Position numbers and translations under genes: made by a program. From Pegoplata infirma (Eukaryota > Arthropoda > Insecta > Diptera > Anthomyiidae): a stretch of DNA of 64,000 nucleotides. The DNA is taken from the NCBI GenBank assembly GCA_963921195.1, contig OY992539.1, forward strand, positions 210,494,035-210,558,034, in the 5' to 3' direction. The notes below the pieces were generated by a model that was not told the origin of the DNA, did not search any database, and saw only the letters and a list, made by a program, of their open reading frames with translations. Shown piece after piece: positions 31,854-43,912 of this stretch. Each line of letters opens with the position of its first letter. Position 1 is the stretch's first letter.

Positions 31854-32833
31854 CCCCTTGTAGGCTAGGCAAACGGAATTAATTTGGGTATTTTTATAGA
31901 GGGTTTATCTTATTTTCACACTCTGTAACTTATCGAAAGTTTAAAAAAATTAATAATTTTGGCGCCCAACGTGGGGTCCAATCAAAAGACTCATCTTAAA
32001 GATTAAAACGTTTTATAATAATTGCCCACAACGTGGATCCCAATTAGAAGACTTGTGTTTTTAAGGTTTAAACGTTTTATAATTATGTCGGCTAACATAT
32101 GACCACAGATATTAAGACATCTTAGATTTTAATTTAAATAGGGCAATAGTCTTACAATCGAAAGTATGAGGGTTTGAATTCATTTGTTTATTTTTAAAGA
32201 CGACTAATCTTATTTTTCCACTCCCTTTTTTTTTTAATTATCGAAAGTTTCAAAAAATTAATAATTTTGGCTCCCAACGTGTGCCCAAGCAAAATTTTTG
32301 CTTTTTTAAGTTTTAAATGGCGCAGAATGTGGATCCCAATTATAAGACTTGTGTTTTAAAGGTTCAGACGTTTTATAATTATGGCGGCCAACATATGCCT
32401 ACAAGTATTAACACTTTTAGACTTAAATTAGATTTAAATATGGCAATATTCATACAATCGAGGGTTTGATTGACTTAATTGAACTGAGTTAAAAAAAGGA
32501 ACTCATTTGGCTATTTTTAAAGAGAATTTATCTTATTTTCTGACTCGATTTGTAACTTATCGAAAGTTTGAAAAATTTAATAATTTTGGCGCCCATCGTG
32601 GGGTCCAAACAAAATACATGATTTTTTAAGTTTTGAACGTTTTATAACGATGGCGCACAACGTGAAGCCCAATCAAAAGACTTGTGGTCTTAAGTTTTAA
32701 ACGTTTTAAAATTATGACGGCCAACATACGATATTACAGATTTTATTTTTAATAGGACAATAGTCTTACAATCGAGGGTTGGATTGAATGGATTGAAATG
32801 ATTTAAAGAAGAAATTAATTTTTTTTTAAAAGG

Positions 32834-33519
32834 CCCGAGTAAAAATAAACATATATAACAATATATAATTTGATACAAACATAATATATCATATATGATT
32901 ATATATCTCGTTGGATATTTTCTAAATTTTTAAATGCAATCATATGCAGTTATATATAATTAAATCATGATTCGGATTAAAAGGTGTACGGTTGATATAA
33001 TTATATAAAATTATATGAGGGTCAATACAAAATTTGTTTTTCTGTATAATTTAACATAAAATTATATATAGCTTATTCTGTTCCATATAAAACTATGTTT
33101 CCAATTAACCAAAAATTTTCTAAGTTTTTTAGGCAAAGTATAAGAAACTTTTTAAAATGTTCCTAAACATTTCCTTGTTAGGGTTATGTATATCACCTAT
33201 CTGGTTCGAAGCGTACCCAAACATTTTTTTTTGTTTTAGAAAATTATATGTTTGGTGAATGTATTGTTGACCTGTGGTGTATCTCAAACCAAACCAAAAA
33301 ACACCAGGATTTTATATGTTTTTATGCAATTAGATCTAATTAGATCCACCAATATATGACAATGTCTGGTCAAAACTCGGATGAAATCAAATCATATTTT
33401 ATACAAGTTGATCTTTTTTAATGCAAAAAGATCCACCATTATTCGGATCAAATTGCGTATAAATATATATTGTGTTACATATCATTATATATTGCATCAT
33501 GTAAAAATTTTTACTCGGG
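32834..33519 (+). mobile_element. MITE with TIR CCCGAGTAAAAAT, copy 2
   Basis: Same ends and same 0.69-kb length as the copy at 5651-6333, inserted into the tandem array. It begins CCCGAGTAAAAATAAACATA and ends AAAATTTTTACTCGGG. Confidence 0.85.
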
Positions 33520-33786
33520 GGGTTTAATTTATCTTCACACTCTGTTACAAACTGATGGAACTTATGAACAGTTGTAAATTGTAATAATTTTGGCGCCCAA
33601 CGTGGGGCTCAATCAAAAGTCTTGATTCTTTAAGTTTTATACGTTTTATAATAATTAAATAAATTGATTAAATTATTCTCTCAGAATCTGAGACACGAAA
33701 AATATCTCAAAAGCTGGAACAATTTCGATTTCACATATTCTAAAATCTAAGATTACCAAATTTATAAAATCTTGATAAATTTAAAG

Positions 33787-34128
33787 GTGGCTTCAGACTA
33801 TAATATTTGTAAGAATATCTGTCAAAATTTTTTGTAAAATCTATAAAATAGTATGGTGTAAACACAAATCGGTATAAAACCAAGAGAAATACGGATTGAA
33901 AAATGACAAGCGGATACGTATTCTCATTTTTAGAAATTTCTCTAAAAATGAGAAAACGTATACGCTTTTCATAAGATCAGGGTTGTGTTTGTTTTGATAA
34001 TATTTAAGATGTGATGGTGTGAATACGCAAAGGATTTTTTAAAAGATTTTTTGACAAGCGGAGAAAATTTCGTATTATTTAAGGTACGTATTTTCTTACG
34101 ACTCAGTATTATAGTCTGAAATGGGCTT
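33787..34128. mobile_element. 340-bp MITE with TIR GGCTTCAGACTATAATA
   Basis: GTGGCTTCAGACTATAATAT at the left and AGTATTATAGTCTGAAATGG at the right are inverted repeats. Inner inverted words TACGTATTCTCATTTTTAGA and CTCTAAAAATGAGAAAACGT form a central hairpin. It is non-coding. Confidence 0.65.
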
Positions 34129-34569
34129 AATCGGCATTTCCATTAATAAATTCTTTAAAATCTCTGTTTTTCTTTAACGTATTGTTATAATTTTTTTTCT
34201 GTTGTAAATTGTAAAATGATTGCTTTGTTAACATGACTATAAGTTTTTTCTCGCTTTTTGCTTCTTTAGTCTTTTGCGATTTTTTGCTGTTTGGGGTTTT
34301 TTTTGAAAAACTTTTGTTTCTGTTGAAAATACAAGTTATAGCAAATTTACTCGACATTGTATTGTAGTTTTTTTTTCTTTATGGTTACCCATTTTTATAT
34401 ATATTTTTACGAGATTTTATTTATTATTTGGAAATCGTTAATTTTCGTTAACACATTGTACGTTTTTATTTAAACCATACAGGCATAGATATGGGAGAGT
34501 GAAATGAAGTTGTTGTGGGAGTCACGGGTGAGTTGAAAATCAGATATGAATCAGGGGTGATCATTTTGG
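34129..34569. other. Non-coding, no gene seen
   Basis: No exon or element recognised between the MITE and the minisatellite. Confidence 0.4.
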
Positions 34570-35905
34570 CTATAAAAGGAAATTTAGATATTGATCGATA
34601 ACCAACTTTTCTAAAGAAAATGAGATTTTAGTCGATAAACAACTTTTTTAAAGAAATTTCATTATCGATAACAAACTTTTCTAAAGAAAATTAATTAACG
34701 ATCGATAACAAACTTTTCTAAAGAAAATTAGTTATCGATCGATAATGAACTTGTCTAAAGAAAATTAGTTATCGATCGATAATAAACTTTTCTAAAGAAA
34801 TTTAGTTATCGATAACAATATTTTCTAAAGAAAATTAGTTATCGATCGATAATAAACTTTTATAAAGAAATTTAGTTATCGATAACAATATTTTCTAAAA
34901 AAAATTAGTTATCGATTTATAACGAACTTTTCTAAAGAAAATTAGTTATCGATCGATAACGAACTTTTCTTAAGAAAATTAGTTATTGATCGATGACAAA
35001 CTTTTCTTTAGAAAATTAGTTATTGATCGATAACAAACTTTTCTTTAGAAAATTAGTTATCGATCGATAACGAACTTTTCTAAAAAAAATAGTAATCGAT
35101 CGATAACGAACTTTTCTAAAGAAAATTAGTTATCGATCGATAACAAACTTTTCAAAAGAAAATTAGATATCGATCGATAACGAAATTTCTAAAGAAAATT
35201 AGTTTCGATCAATAACGAACTTTTCAGATAAAAATTAGTTATCGATAACAAACTTTTCTAAATAAATAGTTATCAATCGATAACGAATATTTTTAAAGAA
35301 AACAAGTTATCGATCGATAACGAACTTTTTTAAAGAAAATTAGTTATCGATCGATAACGAACTTTTCTAAAGAAAATAGTTATCGATCGATAACGAAGTT
35401 TTCTAAAGAGAATTAGTTATCGATCGATAGTAAACTTTTCTAAAGAAAATTAGTTATCGATCGATAGACATTTTCTAAAGAAAATTTATTATCGAATAAT
35501 AACAACTATTCTAAAGAAAATAAGTTATCGATAGCGAACTTGTCTAAAGAAAATTAGTTATCGTGCGATAACGAACTTTTCTAAAGAAAACTCGTTATCG
35601 ATCGATAACGAACATCTCTAAAGAAAATTAGTTGTCGATCGATAACGAATTTTTTTAAAGAACATTAGTTATCGATCGTTAACGAATTTTTTTAAAGAAA
35701 ATTAGTTATCGATCGATAACGAACTTTTCTAAAGAAAATAAGTTATGGATTTATAACAAACTTTCTAAAAAAAAATTGTTATCGATCGATAACAAAATTT
35801 TTTTTACGAAAATTAGCTATCGATCGATAACAAAATTTTCTTACGAAAATTAGTTAACGATAACAAACATATCTAAGAAAAGTTTGATCTGTAAACCTTT
35901 CTTAA
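34570..35905 (+). repeat. 37-bp minisatellite with ATCGATCGAT palindrome
   Basis: About 35 tandem units, consensus AAAGAAAATTAGTTATCG followed by ATCGATAACGAACTTTTCT, about 37 bases each. Two palindromic blocks alternate: GTTATCGATCGATAAC and TTTTCTAAAGAAAA. Units in the middle are the most uniform, and those at the edges are diverged or lack one ATCG. The first units contain TATCGATA. There is no coding potential. Confidence 0.9.
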
Positions 35906-36049
35906 GAAAATTAGTTTTGAAAAATTTATAAAGAAAATAAAAAAATGTCGTTAGAGGTGTTTTTAAAAAGGGTCGGCGGGGGACGTTGGGAGGACACTTT
36001 TGCCTTGTGATAAATTATTAAAAATTCATTTGGGCTTCGGTAATAAAAT

Positions 36050-36185
36050 TGTATAATTTTTCATAACCACGCCCTAAAAAGGAGGCGGACCAAAAAAATT
36101 GCACTTGATTATCCTTTGATTCCGAGTACAGGACTCCAGACTTCTTTCCGACTAAAAAATTTTTCATTTGTTCACCAAAACTACA
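36050..36185. repeat. Family A middle fragment
   Basis: CCACGCCCTAAAAAGGAGGC and ACAGGACTCCAGACTTCTTT correspond to the middle of the copy at 43030-43730 (CCACGCCCCCAAAGGGGGGC). Confidence 0.55.
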
Positions 36186-37152
36186 GAAAAAACCTGTACA
36201 AAATTGGAGATTTTTTTGAAGCTTGGTTGAGTTCTTCAAGTGGAAACTTTTTTTTTATCATTCCTCTCACCCTGCTCTCTCATCACACTCACTTGCATAA
36301 ATAAAAACATTTATCTGATGATGACAATTGGTAGTAGTACAAACGAAGTAAAACCAATTGCTTAATTTAAAATAAATCACGTTTATTGTTTGAGGGTTTT
36401 GCGCAGAAAACCAACAAAGTTTTTGTTTTCGTTCTGATAAAACACAAAAAAAAAAAATATTAATTGTTAAACAACAATGAATTGCGTTTTCCTAGAAAGT
36501 TTATGATTTTCTTTTATGTTGAAAATAAGTTTTAACTGGCAACACATAAAATGGTCTCTGGTAAGATGAACTTTTGTGTAATTGCACTAGATTTTGATTA
36601 ATTGTTGTAACTCAATCATTAATGATTGTTTTTCCAAAAAAATGTATTTCCATAGAAAATAAGTAAATATTTGTGTGGGTAGTTTATCAAAAAAAAAAAA
36701 AAAAACTTTTGATAAAGGGAAAATAATTTTTAAAGAAAAATTTATAGAGCTTTATATAAATGAAAGGAATTTAATATTTTAAGAAATTTAAAGAAATCAA
36801 ATAAATAAAAAAAAATTTAATAAATGTTGACCTTCAAATTTGAAGAAATAAAGAAATTTTTGTATGGAAATTTGATTAATAAGCCCATTATTAAACGCTG
36901 AATTTGGACGACAATCTTTGATAAACAAATTATCCTGTAGCTCGTTTTATGAAGTCTACGGTGTTGATAGAGTAAGTAATTTTAATTTGATTTACTAGAT
37001 TCTAAGTTTAAAACCCATGTTTAATTTGTTAAATTTTTGGTTGTTGATACTTTAAAAAATCCACGTAATCAAAAGACTTGTATTCTTGAGATTCAAAAGA
37101 TTAATAATTTTGGCGCCCAACGTGGGGCCAAATCAAAAAACTTGTGTTTTGT
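36186..37152. other. Non-coding; one primer-binding-like motif
   Basis: No gene is seen. TGGCGCCCAACGTGGGGC occurs exactly at 37111-37128, and the LINE at 37164 is inserted just downstream of it. Confidence 0.5.
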
Positions 37153-40049
37153 AGGTTTAAAAGCTTCTGCTTCTGAATAGAGCCTTAAAATCTCGAAAGG
37201 ATGCTGACTGGAACAATTACCACCTCATGCAAAAGGAATATAAGAAAAAAGTGCGGGAAGCCAAACTTGAGTCTTATAGGACTTTCTGTGAGGAGGTAAA
37301 TGGTACGAGGGATACGGCAAGGCTTTGTAAAGTCTTTCAAAAAGACAGTTCAGCGAAGCTTGATTCCCTCAGAAAGCCAGATGGTACCTACACAAACAAC
37401 CAACAGGAGGTCAATGATATTCTGTTATTTACTCACTTTCCAGGATGCAAAGTGAAAACGATAAATACAGATATTATTGAGAGTCCTGTTGGTTATACTA
37501 CTTGTAGGAACTGGTATATAGCATCTACGGTAGTTTCTGAGGAATCGATCAGGTACGCCTTATCTTCCTTTGATAACTATAAATCCCCTGGACCAGATGG
37601 TATATATCCTATGACGTTGAAGAGTGGTGGAGATACCCTAGTGAAGGTTCTTAAAAATATCTTCAGAGCCAGCCTGGCTTATGGGTATGTTCCATCATCT
37701 TGGTGCGATGTCAAGGTTGTTTTTATTCCCAAACCTGGGAAGGAGGACTATACCTTGCCAAAAAGTTTTAGACCAATCAGTTTATCATCCTTTCTACTGA
37801 AAAGTCTTGAGCGAATGGTTGAGAAATTCATTAGGTCAGTAGCATTAATCGAATGCCCCCTAAATAGTCAGCAACACGCGTATCAGAGTGGTAGATCTTG
37901 TGAGTCGGCACTTCACGATCTTGTGGTCAATATTGAGAAGGGCATTGACAAACAAGACTATACTCTGGGTGTTTTTGTTGATATTGAGGGCGCTTTTGAT
38001 AATGCTACTTTCGATTCTATGAAAACTTCGGCTGAATTGCATGGCGTGGATCCAGTTCTAGTCAAGTGGATTCATTCTATGGTCTCCCGGAGATTGTTGA
38101 CGGCTGAGGATGAGTGGGGCACAAAAGTAACGGTTGAGGTTAGTAGAGGTTGCCCCCAAGGGGGTGTTCTCTCTCCTTTGCTGTGGTGTTTTGTGGTAAA
38201 CTCACTCTTGGTTGAAATACAAGCTCTAGGTGTACACATACAGGCATACGCTGACGATGTGTGCGCATTAGTATCCGGAAAGTCACTTAACTTGGTATGC
38301 AAGAAAATGCAGACCGTTATTGACTAGATGGACAACTGGTGCAATCGACAGGGATTGTCTGTCAATCCAAATATGACAACACTCGTGTTGTTCACTCGAA
38401 GAACCAAACATAAGGGTCTTCAGCTTCCTACGTTGAAGGGCATAACTCTTCAACTGTCCACAGAAGTTAAGTATTTAGGGGTTACCCTAGATAGTAAACT
38501 AATGTGGACAAAACATATTGAACAAAAAGTTTCACGGGCACTTCGGATTTTCTGGCAGTGTCGGCGAGCTTTTGGAAAGACATGGGGTCTAAGACCTGCT
38601 TATGTACATTGGAGGTACATAGCTGTAATTAGACCTATTGTGACTTATGCGGCGGTAGTCTGGTGGCCGAGAACGATGGTGAAGACTATTCGATCCAAGC
38701 TAAACGGACTACAAAGAGCGGCTGCCTTGGGAATTACTGGTGCCATGAGCACCACCCCAGGCGCAGCTCTGGACGCTATGTTAGATATGCTTCCCTTGGA
38801 CTTACATATTCAAGGTGAAGCCATGAAATCTTTGTGCAGGCTCCGCAAAAGCGGAACATGGCATGGGGAGTGGGACATGGTCGTCTGTTCAATAGGCTAT
38901 CGGAACTTTGTCCGATGTTTTCTATGCCTTTGGACAGTACAACCCCTTGCACCGAGTTTGGTAGGAAGTTTACTGTAATATTTCCGAGTAGGGAATACTG
39001 GGGAAACCCAGCAGACCTACTGGAAAATTACACGGATACTTTCTACACGGATGGATCCAGTAAATTAAATGGCTCTGGGTCTGGCTGGTATTTGGACGAT
39101 GCGACCAAATGCTATATTGCTATGGGAAAAATGGCTACAGTATTTCAGACTGAAATATTAGCTATTTTGGACGTAGCGACCTGGATAATTGGGAACAGAT
39201 GGAGTAATAGGAGAATCAGTATTTGCAGTGACAGCCAGGCTGCGCTCATTGCACTTGAATCTCCAATCACTTCATCCAAAATTGTCCAGGAATGTAGACG
39301 CAGACTCAATGAGGTCTCATGTGGGAATAGCGTCAGTCTTCTGTGGGTTCCGGGTCATAGGGGAATACGGAGAAACGAGATTGCCGACTCTTTGGCAAAT
39401 CTTGGCTCTGATACAATTCCTTACAATCCGGAACCTCAAATTGGTATTGGCTTGACATGGCTGATGCGTTGGATCAACTCTCATATGAAAGAAACTTTCA
39501 TGGAAAGATGGTCAAATGAGTTGGCATGCAAGAATACCAAACGTTTTGTGATTAAGCCAGACAAGAAAGTGGCTAACTATCTACTCAGCCTTAGTAGAAT
39601 AGACTGTCGCAGACTTACTGGCCTAATTACGGGACACAATGCCTGTGCTCGTCATATGACGAGGTTAGGTGTCTTATCAGACCCATTATGCGTGGCTTGT
39701 CTTGAGGATGATGACACAACTGAACATTACGTCTGTTGTTGTCCAGCATTCTCAAGGGCTAGACTGCGGATATTGGGTTCTGATAATCTGTCTATGGACA
39801 CGGTCCATGGACTTCTCTTGTCTGATTTTCTCAAGTTTGTGAAAGCAACTGAGAAATTCTGAACAAGCACTTTTCTTTCTTTTTCTTCTCAACCTTTTCT
39901 CACCCTTACTTAATCTATCTTTTCAGGGTACGGTACAATGGACTATTTTAAGTCTGAGCGCCATGGACTTGCCTAAAAAAAAAAGGAATTTACTTATTTT
40001 TAGGCTTGTACAACCAACCCTCAACTCAACTCAACTCAAGGTTTAAAAG
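37153..40049 (+). mobile_element. 5'-truncated LINE with 11-bp target-site duplication
   Basis: AGGTTTAAAAG is present at both 37153-37163 and 40039-40049, so the insertion itself is 37164-40038. The 5' part (endonuclease and ORF1) is missing, as usual in target-primed insertion. The 3' untranslated region is followed by a CTCAACTCAACTCAACTC tail of pentamer repeats. The target was a copy of the GGCGCCCAAC repeat. A nearly intact coding region and perfect target duplication mean a fairly recent insertion. Confidence 0.9.
37164..39862 (+). pseudogene. LINE ORF2: reverse transcriptase and RNase H, one stop and one frameshift
   Basis: The reverse transcriptase spans roughly 37530-38520, with SPGPDGIYPMTL, FRPISLSSFLLKSLERMVEK, GVFVDIEGAFDNATFDSM, GCPQGGVLSPLLW and the catalytic AYADDV near 38245. 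An in-frame TAG at 38325-38327 follows the palm. The frame shifts near 38840-38870. RNase H follows at about 39025-39400 with its acidic residues in FYTDGSSKLNGSG, FQTEILAILD, ICSDSQAALIAL and the VPGHRGIRRNEIADSLAN tail. A CCHC-type knuckle (CVACLEDDDTTEHYVCCC) is near 39690-39735. Reverse transcriptase followed by RNase H fits the I/LOA/R1 part of the jockey-like LINEs; the exact clade is not settled. The frame is open upstream to 37164. Confidence 0.9.
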
Positions 40050-41689
40050 ATTACTAATTTTTGTCTGTTTGATTTTCTGGATTCTAAGTTAAAACATAAG
40101 TTTAATTAATTAAATTCAAAGTTGTTCATACTTTAAGAAATCCACAAAATGAAGAGATTTGAGTCTTTGAGACCGAAAATTAAATAATCACTTTCAGGTT
40201 TACTAGATTTTTTGATTTTAGTAGCCTTAGAAATCCCTGCTTAACGTACAAAATTCTTGGATTGTATAAAAATTTCATTAATATTTAATCCTTGCCTTCG
40301 TTTGTCTGTTTACCATTTTATTTCTCAATTTAATTGTATTTAATCCACTTTTAACTACAATTTATAACATTATTTTGGGGGAACTTACAAAAGTTACAAC
40401 AAAGAAAAATTTGTAGGATTTCATTATTAGTTCACTAGGGTGGCACTACAGTTTATTAGGATTTTTTTTTTTAAATCATGAACGGACTATACATTTTTTA
40501 ATTCATTCAATAGCTAAGGGTTTTTAAAATATTTTTACTCGAAATGCCAAATTAATTTGTTGTTATAAAAAGTACCAAGGTACTAATTTTTACCCTTTTT
40601 ACTTCCTTTAAATTTAGTTCTTCAAGAAAAGTACCAAAGCTTTATGAACCTTTTTTCCTTCTTTAAATTTTAATTCTAAAAAAGTTTGTTTTTAAGAAAT
40701 GTTTATTCCACTTGTGAAATTTTCATGTTAAATTTTTTGATCCAGTAGATATAAAAAAGTACCAAAGTACGGGTTTTAGTTCTTTTTTAACTTTTGAGAT
40801 GGGAATTTCCAAAATTTTCCATTACCAAATTTATTATTTATTTGCTTAGCGTAATATCCTTTCGCTTTCTAGAACCAAAACTTTTAATTCCGATGCTTCA
40901 CTTCTTTTCCCCAGATTTTTTTCCTGTAAAATTCCTTAGATCATTTGATTTTCGAATTTTTCGTTCTTAATATTTCTAACCCCCTTATTTATAATCTACA
41001 TATTACTAATTGAATTTCAATTTTAATTACTTTAATGTAACTGAAACTTTTTTTCGACATTTACTTTCGACTAAACTTTAGTTTATTCTCAAAAACAAAA
41101 AAAAAAGTTAAAAAAAAAATAACAATATTTTGACAGAAATTTAATACATTTTTCCTTGAACACAAAAACATCAACAAAAATATAGCAAATGATACTTCTT
41201 AACCTAAACAGGCATGCATGAAGACTAACTAGTAATTTTTTCCCTTCAATGTTGGTTTTTAATTTTGTTTCAAAAGGGCAGAAAGAAAAAAAATGTGAAT
41301 GTTTTTAATTTACGTTTGCTAAAGAAGAGATACAAAAATTAATGCCAACCAAAGTCAAGTACGTAACACTTGTAAGAATTCTGTAATAAAAAGGCTAAAA
41401 AAGCAGAAGCAGCCAGCAACTGTAGCCAAAGACGAAGCAGAAGAAGAAGTACAAGTAGGCGTAAATTAAATTTTTTGGTTGAAAAAAGAATTTTTGTTAA
41501 TTTTTGGGTGATGAAAGCAGAATAAAATACACTTTAAGAAAAAAACTTGTACATTACCTCACAAGAAAGGTTTCGAAACAAATTACACCGAGTTTCATAA
41601 TATGTTGTCTGATAATTTTGTGTTCGTTTCATTATAATTCTGGTCGTTTGTCAAGCGGGTAAAGAGCAATACTAGCACTTCCATCCCAA
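40050..41689. other. 1.6 kb non-coding, no gene seen
   Basis: AT-rich, with scattered AAAGTACCAAGGTAC-like words at 40565-40770 that resemble the intron minisatellite at 12660-13115. No exon or complete element. Confidence 0.4.
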
Positions 41690-42870
41690 CTCTGTTAAAG
41701 GATGATCCGATTATTACTCACCCAGTGGATAATGGCAATCTTATGGCTAAAATTGTTGCCAACAAGTCTTCATTACCTGCGAGTAGCCAAGGTGCTCGTT
41801 GGGCTCAACATGAATAAATTTCCGGAACCGGAAGATATTCCAGCACTTGTCTTGAAGAAGTGTTCTACGACGCTGGCTAGTCCCTTGCAAAATCGTTTCA
41901 GTATTATATATTGCTGGAAAGTGGCTAATATTCAACCAACCCACCGAAAAAGGGAAAGCCTCGAACCTCGACAACTAACGCCCAATCGCCATATGCTCCA
42001 CGCTCTCAAAGGTTATGGCGAGAATGGTTAACTTTCGTTTTGTGAACTATTTTAAGTTTAATGGCCAGTTGAGTGATCATCAGTATGGTTTCCGTAAAGC
42101 CCGTTCTGCAGGTGATCTGATGGCGTGATATGATGGACAGTGGAAAATAACCATTCACCGCCTTGCAAAGATTTTAGCACTGAATGTTTCCATGCGATTC
42201 ACTTATCTCGAAGATAAGAGCATTCGGAGCTAATACTTGTTTTACCTCAAGCTTTCTAAGTGAACGTTCTACTTATTTGTGTTGTTGTGGGTGAGTTCTT
42301 CTCTAGGAACTTCATTTTAAACGTTGGTGTACCAAAGGGTTCTGTTCTTTCTCAATCACTTTTTTTAGGTCTTATTAACGACTTACTGAACCTTACTACC
42401 TTTCTTATTTATTATTTTGCGGATGACATTAATCTTTCATCCATATTTCTTTGTCCATATCCCAGGTCCGAAGGTATACTCACGAGACATTCTATCGAGA
42501 GTCTGTTTATGGGTTCTTGGGAATAATGTCGATTTCAATGCACGAAAGACTCAATGATGTCCTCTAACACATATCTCTTGGTATTACGAATATTGATGAA
42601 TCGAAAGCCCTTGATGTTCTCGCCATGAAAATATAGTGTGATTCCCGTCGGAATAAACGGATCTTTGAAGTTACGAAGGAAGCATTTAAGAGTTTAGGGA
42701 TTTTGAAACTTTGTAGAAGAAAATTTTCACTATCTGATCTCCTGGCAGTTTATGTAATTCCCATATATGGACTGGTGCCTTAATATCTTAATTTTAGCTA
42801 ATTGACCGCATACAGAAAAGGGCGCTTATGCTTAAAGGGGATGATGGAATATCTAACTTCATCAACTTCT
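41690..42870 (+). pseudogene. Decayed jockey-like LINE reverse transcriptase
   Basis: Fragments in shifting frames read as a reverse transcriptase: EDIPALVLKKCSTTLASPL near 41839, VANIQPTHRKRE near 41925, YGFRKARSAGDLMA near 42085, GVPKGSVLSQSLFLGLINDL near 42327, and FADDINLSS near 42415 (catalytic FADD retained). Then NVDFNARKTQ near 42530 and GITNIDESKALDVLAMK near 42582. Frameshifts and stops break it many times. The order of motifs is that of a single old copy. This is a different family from the LINE at 37164-40038. Confidence 0.8.
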
Positions 42871-43029
42871 TGGAGCATCGTGTGAGTGTGGAAAATTTTT
42901 CTACTTGGTGTCCGGAAAATTTTTCTACTTGGTCCAAAATGTTTGTGGTACAAATTTGAAGCCAATCGGATCAAATTAACTCGTGGCGCTCGGCAATTAA
43001 AGTTTTGGATTTTTAAAAATTATTAAAAA

Positions 43030-43730
43030 ACAAGTAAGAGTGTTAAATTCGGCTGTGCCGAATCTTTTATACCCTCCAACACGTTTAAAATTAAAAAAAA
43101 AAAAATTGCAGGGGCGTCTTTTTTTTGGTGGGGGGGGGGTCGTCATAGTTGGTGGGGGACACCTGTTCCCCCGCTATATATGTTTACAAATTATTTGTTT
43201 ATGATATTTACGCTTAAATAATAAATTTGTATCGTTAGTTTTAATTAACTTCTATAACCACGCCCCCAAAGGGGGGCGGCTTAAAAAAAATCGAATTTTC
43301 TAACCCCCTTGGCCCAAGCGCAGGTCTCTGAACATAATATGACATACAAATGTTACATTTGTTGATCAAAAATTAAAAAAACTCGTAAAAATATCGTATT
43401 TTTCAGGGGTCGTTTTAGTTCTTCAAGGGGGAACTTTTTTCCCCCTGGTCCGATTTTGTCCATCTTCGAACTTAACCTTACCAGTAAAATAAGAGATATT
43501 CTTGCCCAAATTCAAGGTTCTAGCTCTTTTGGTTTGGACTGCATCGTTATTTCTACAGACGGACGGACGGACGGACGGACGGACGGACGGACATCGCTAG
43601 AATGTCTTAGATTCTATCATGGATCAATATTATATATACTTTGTGGGGTCCCCAAACGATATTTCGATGTGTTACACACGGAATGACAAAGTGAGTATAC
43701 CCCCATACTGTGGTTGGAGGGTATAAAAAT
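43030..43730 (-). repeat. Family A repeat, complete inverted copy
   Basis: On the plus strand it opens AACAAGTAAGAGTGTTAAAT then TCGGCTGTGCCGAATCTTTT and closes CATACTGTGGTTGGAGGGTA. The GGAC microsatellite is at 43558-43593. A run of G near 43128-43140 and a CCACGCCCCCAAAGGGGGGC block are characteristic. It gives the fullest view of the family. Confidence 0.8.
43558..43593 (+). repeat. (GGAC)n microsatellite
   Basis: About nine uninterrupted GGAC units inside the family A copy. Confidence 0.95.
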
Positions 43731-43789
43731 AAATGTCTTGAGACTCATCATATTTATTAATTATTTTGATGTGCTTAAACGAATATTAA

Positions 43790-43912
43790 AAAAATTAAAA
43801 TCGATCGAACGTGCTTCGAGATATCGCTATTTGAAATTTGCAAAAAAATGGTGACTTTTTTCTACGTTTAAGAAATTAAAAAAATCTCAATATTTCTTTC
43901 CCTTGGTCCTTT
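43790..43912 (-). repeat. Family C fragment, inverted
   Basis: CTTCGAGATATCGCTATTTG and TTTTTTCTACGTTTAAGAAA are the inverse of the family C monomer ends. Confidence 0.6.

Larger units (their letters stand above)
30381..33660 (+). repeat. Degenerate tandem array with primer-binding-site-like motif
   Basis: Monomers of roughly 230-310 bases share TCTTACAATCGAGGGTTTGA (near 30834, 31063, 31358, 31613, 32150, 32450, 32760), TTTATCTTATTTTCTCACTC, and GTTTTATAATTATGGCGGCC. The motif TGGCGCCCAACGTGGGGC or a close variant starts at 30396, 30990, 31179, 31960, 32268, 32587 and 33591. A further copy is at 37111-37128. By recollection the motif is the complement of the 3' end (with CCA) of fly tRNA-Lys(CTT), the usual primer of gypsy-like LTR elements. 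No gag or pol remnant is seen. A SINE and the CCCGAG MITE are inserted into the array. Confidence 0.7.

Noticed and set aside
30396..33608. Intact LTR retrotransposons suggested by primer-binding motifs
   Set aside because: No paired LTRs, polypurine tract, gag or pol sequence was found; only the motif and a short monomer are repeated.
41702..42526. Two separate small genes
   Set aside because: Their translations are consecutive parts of one decayed reverse transcriptase with frameshifts.
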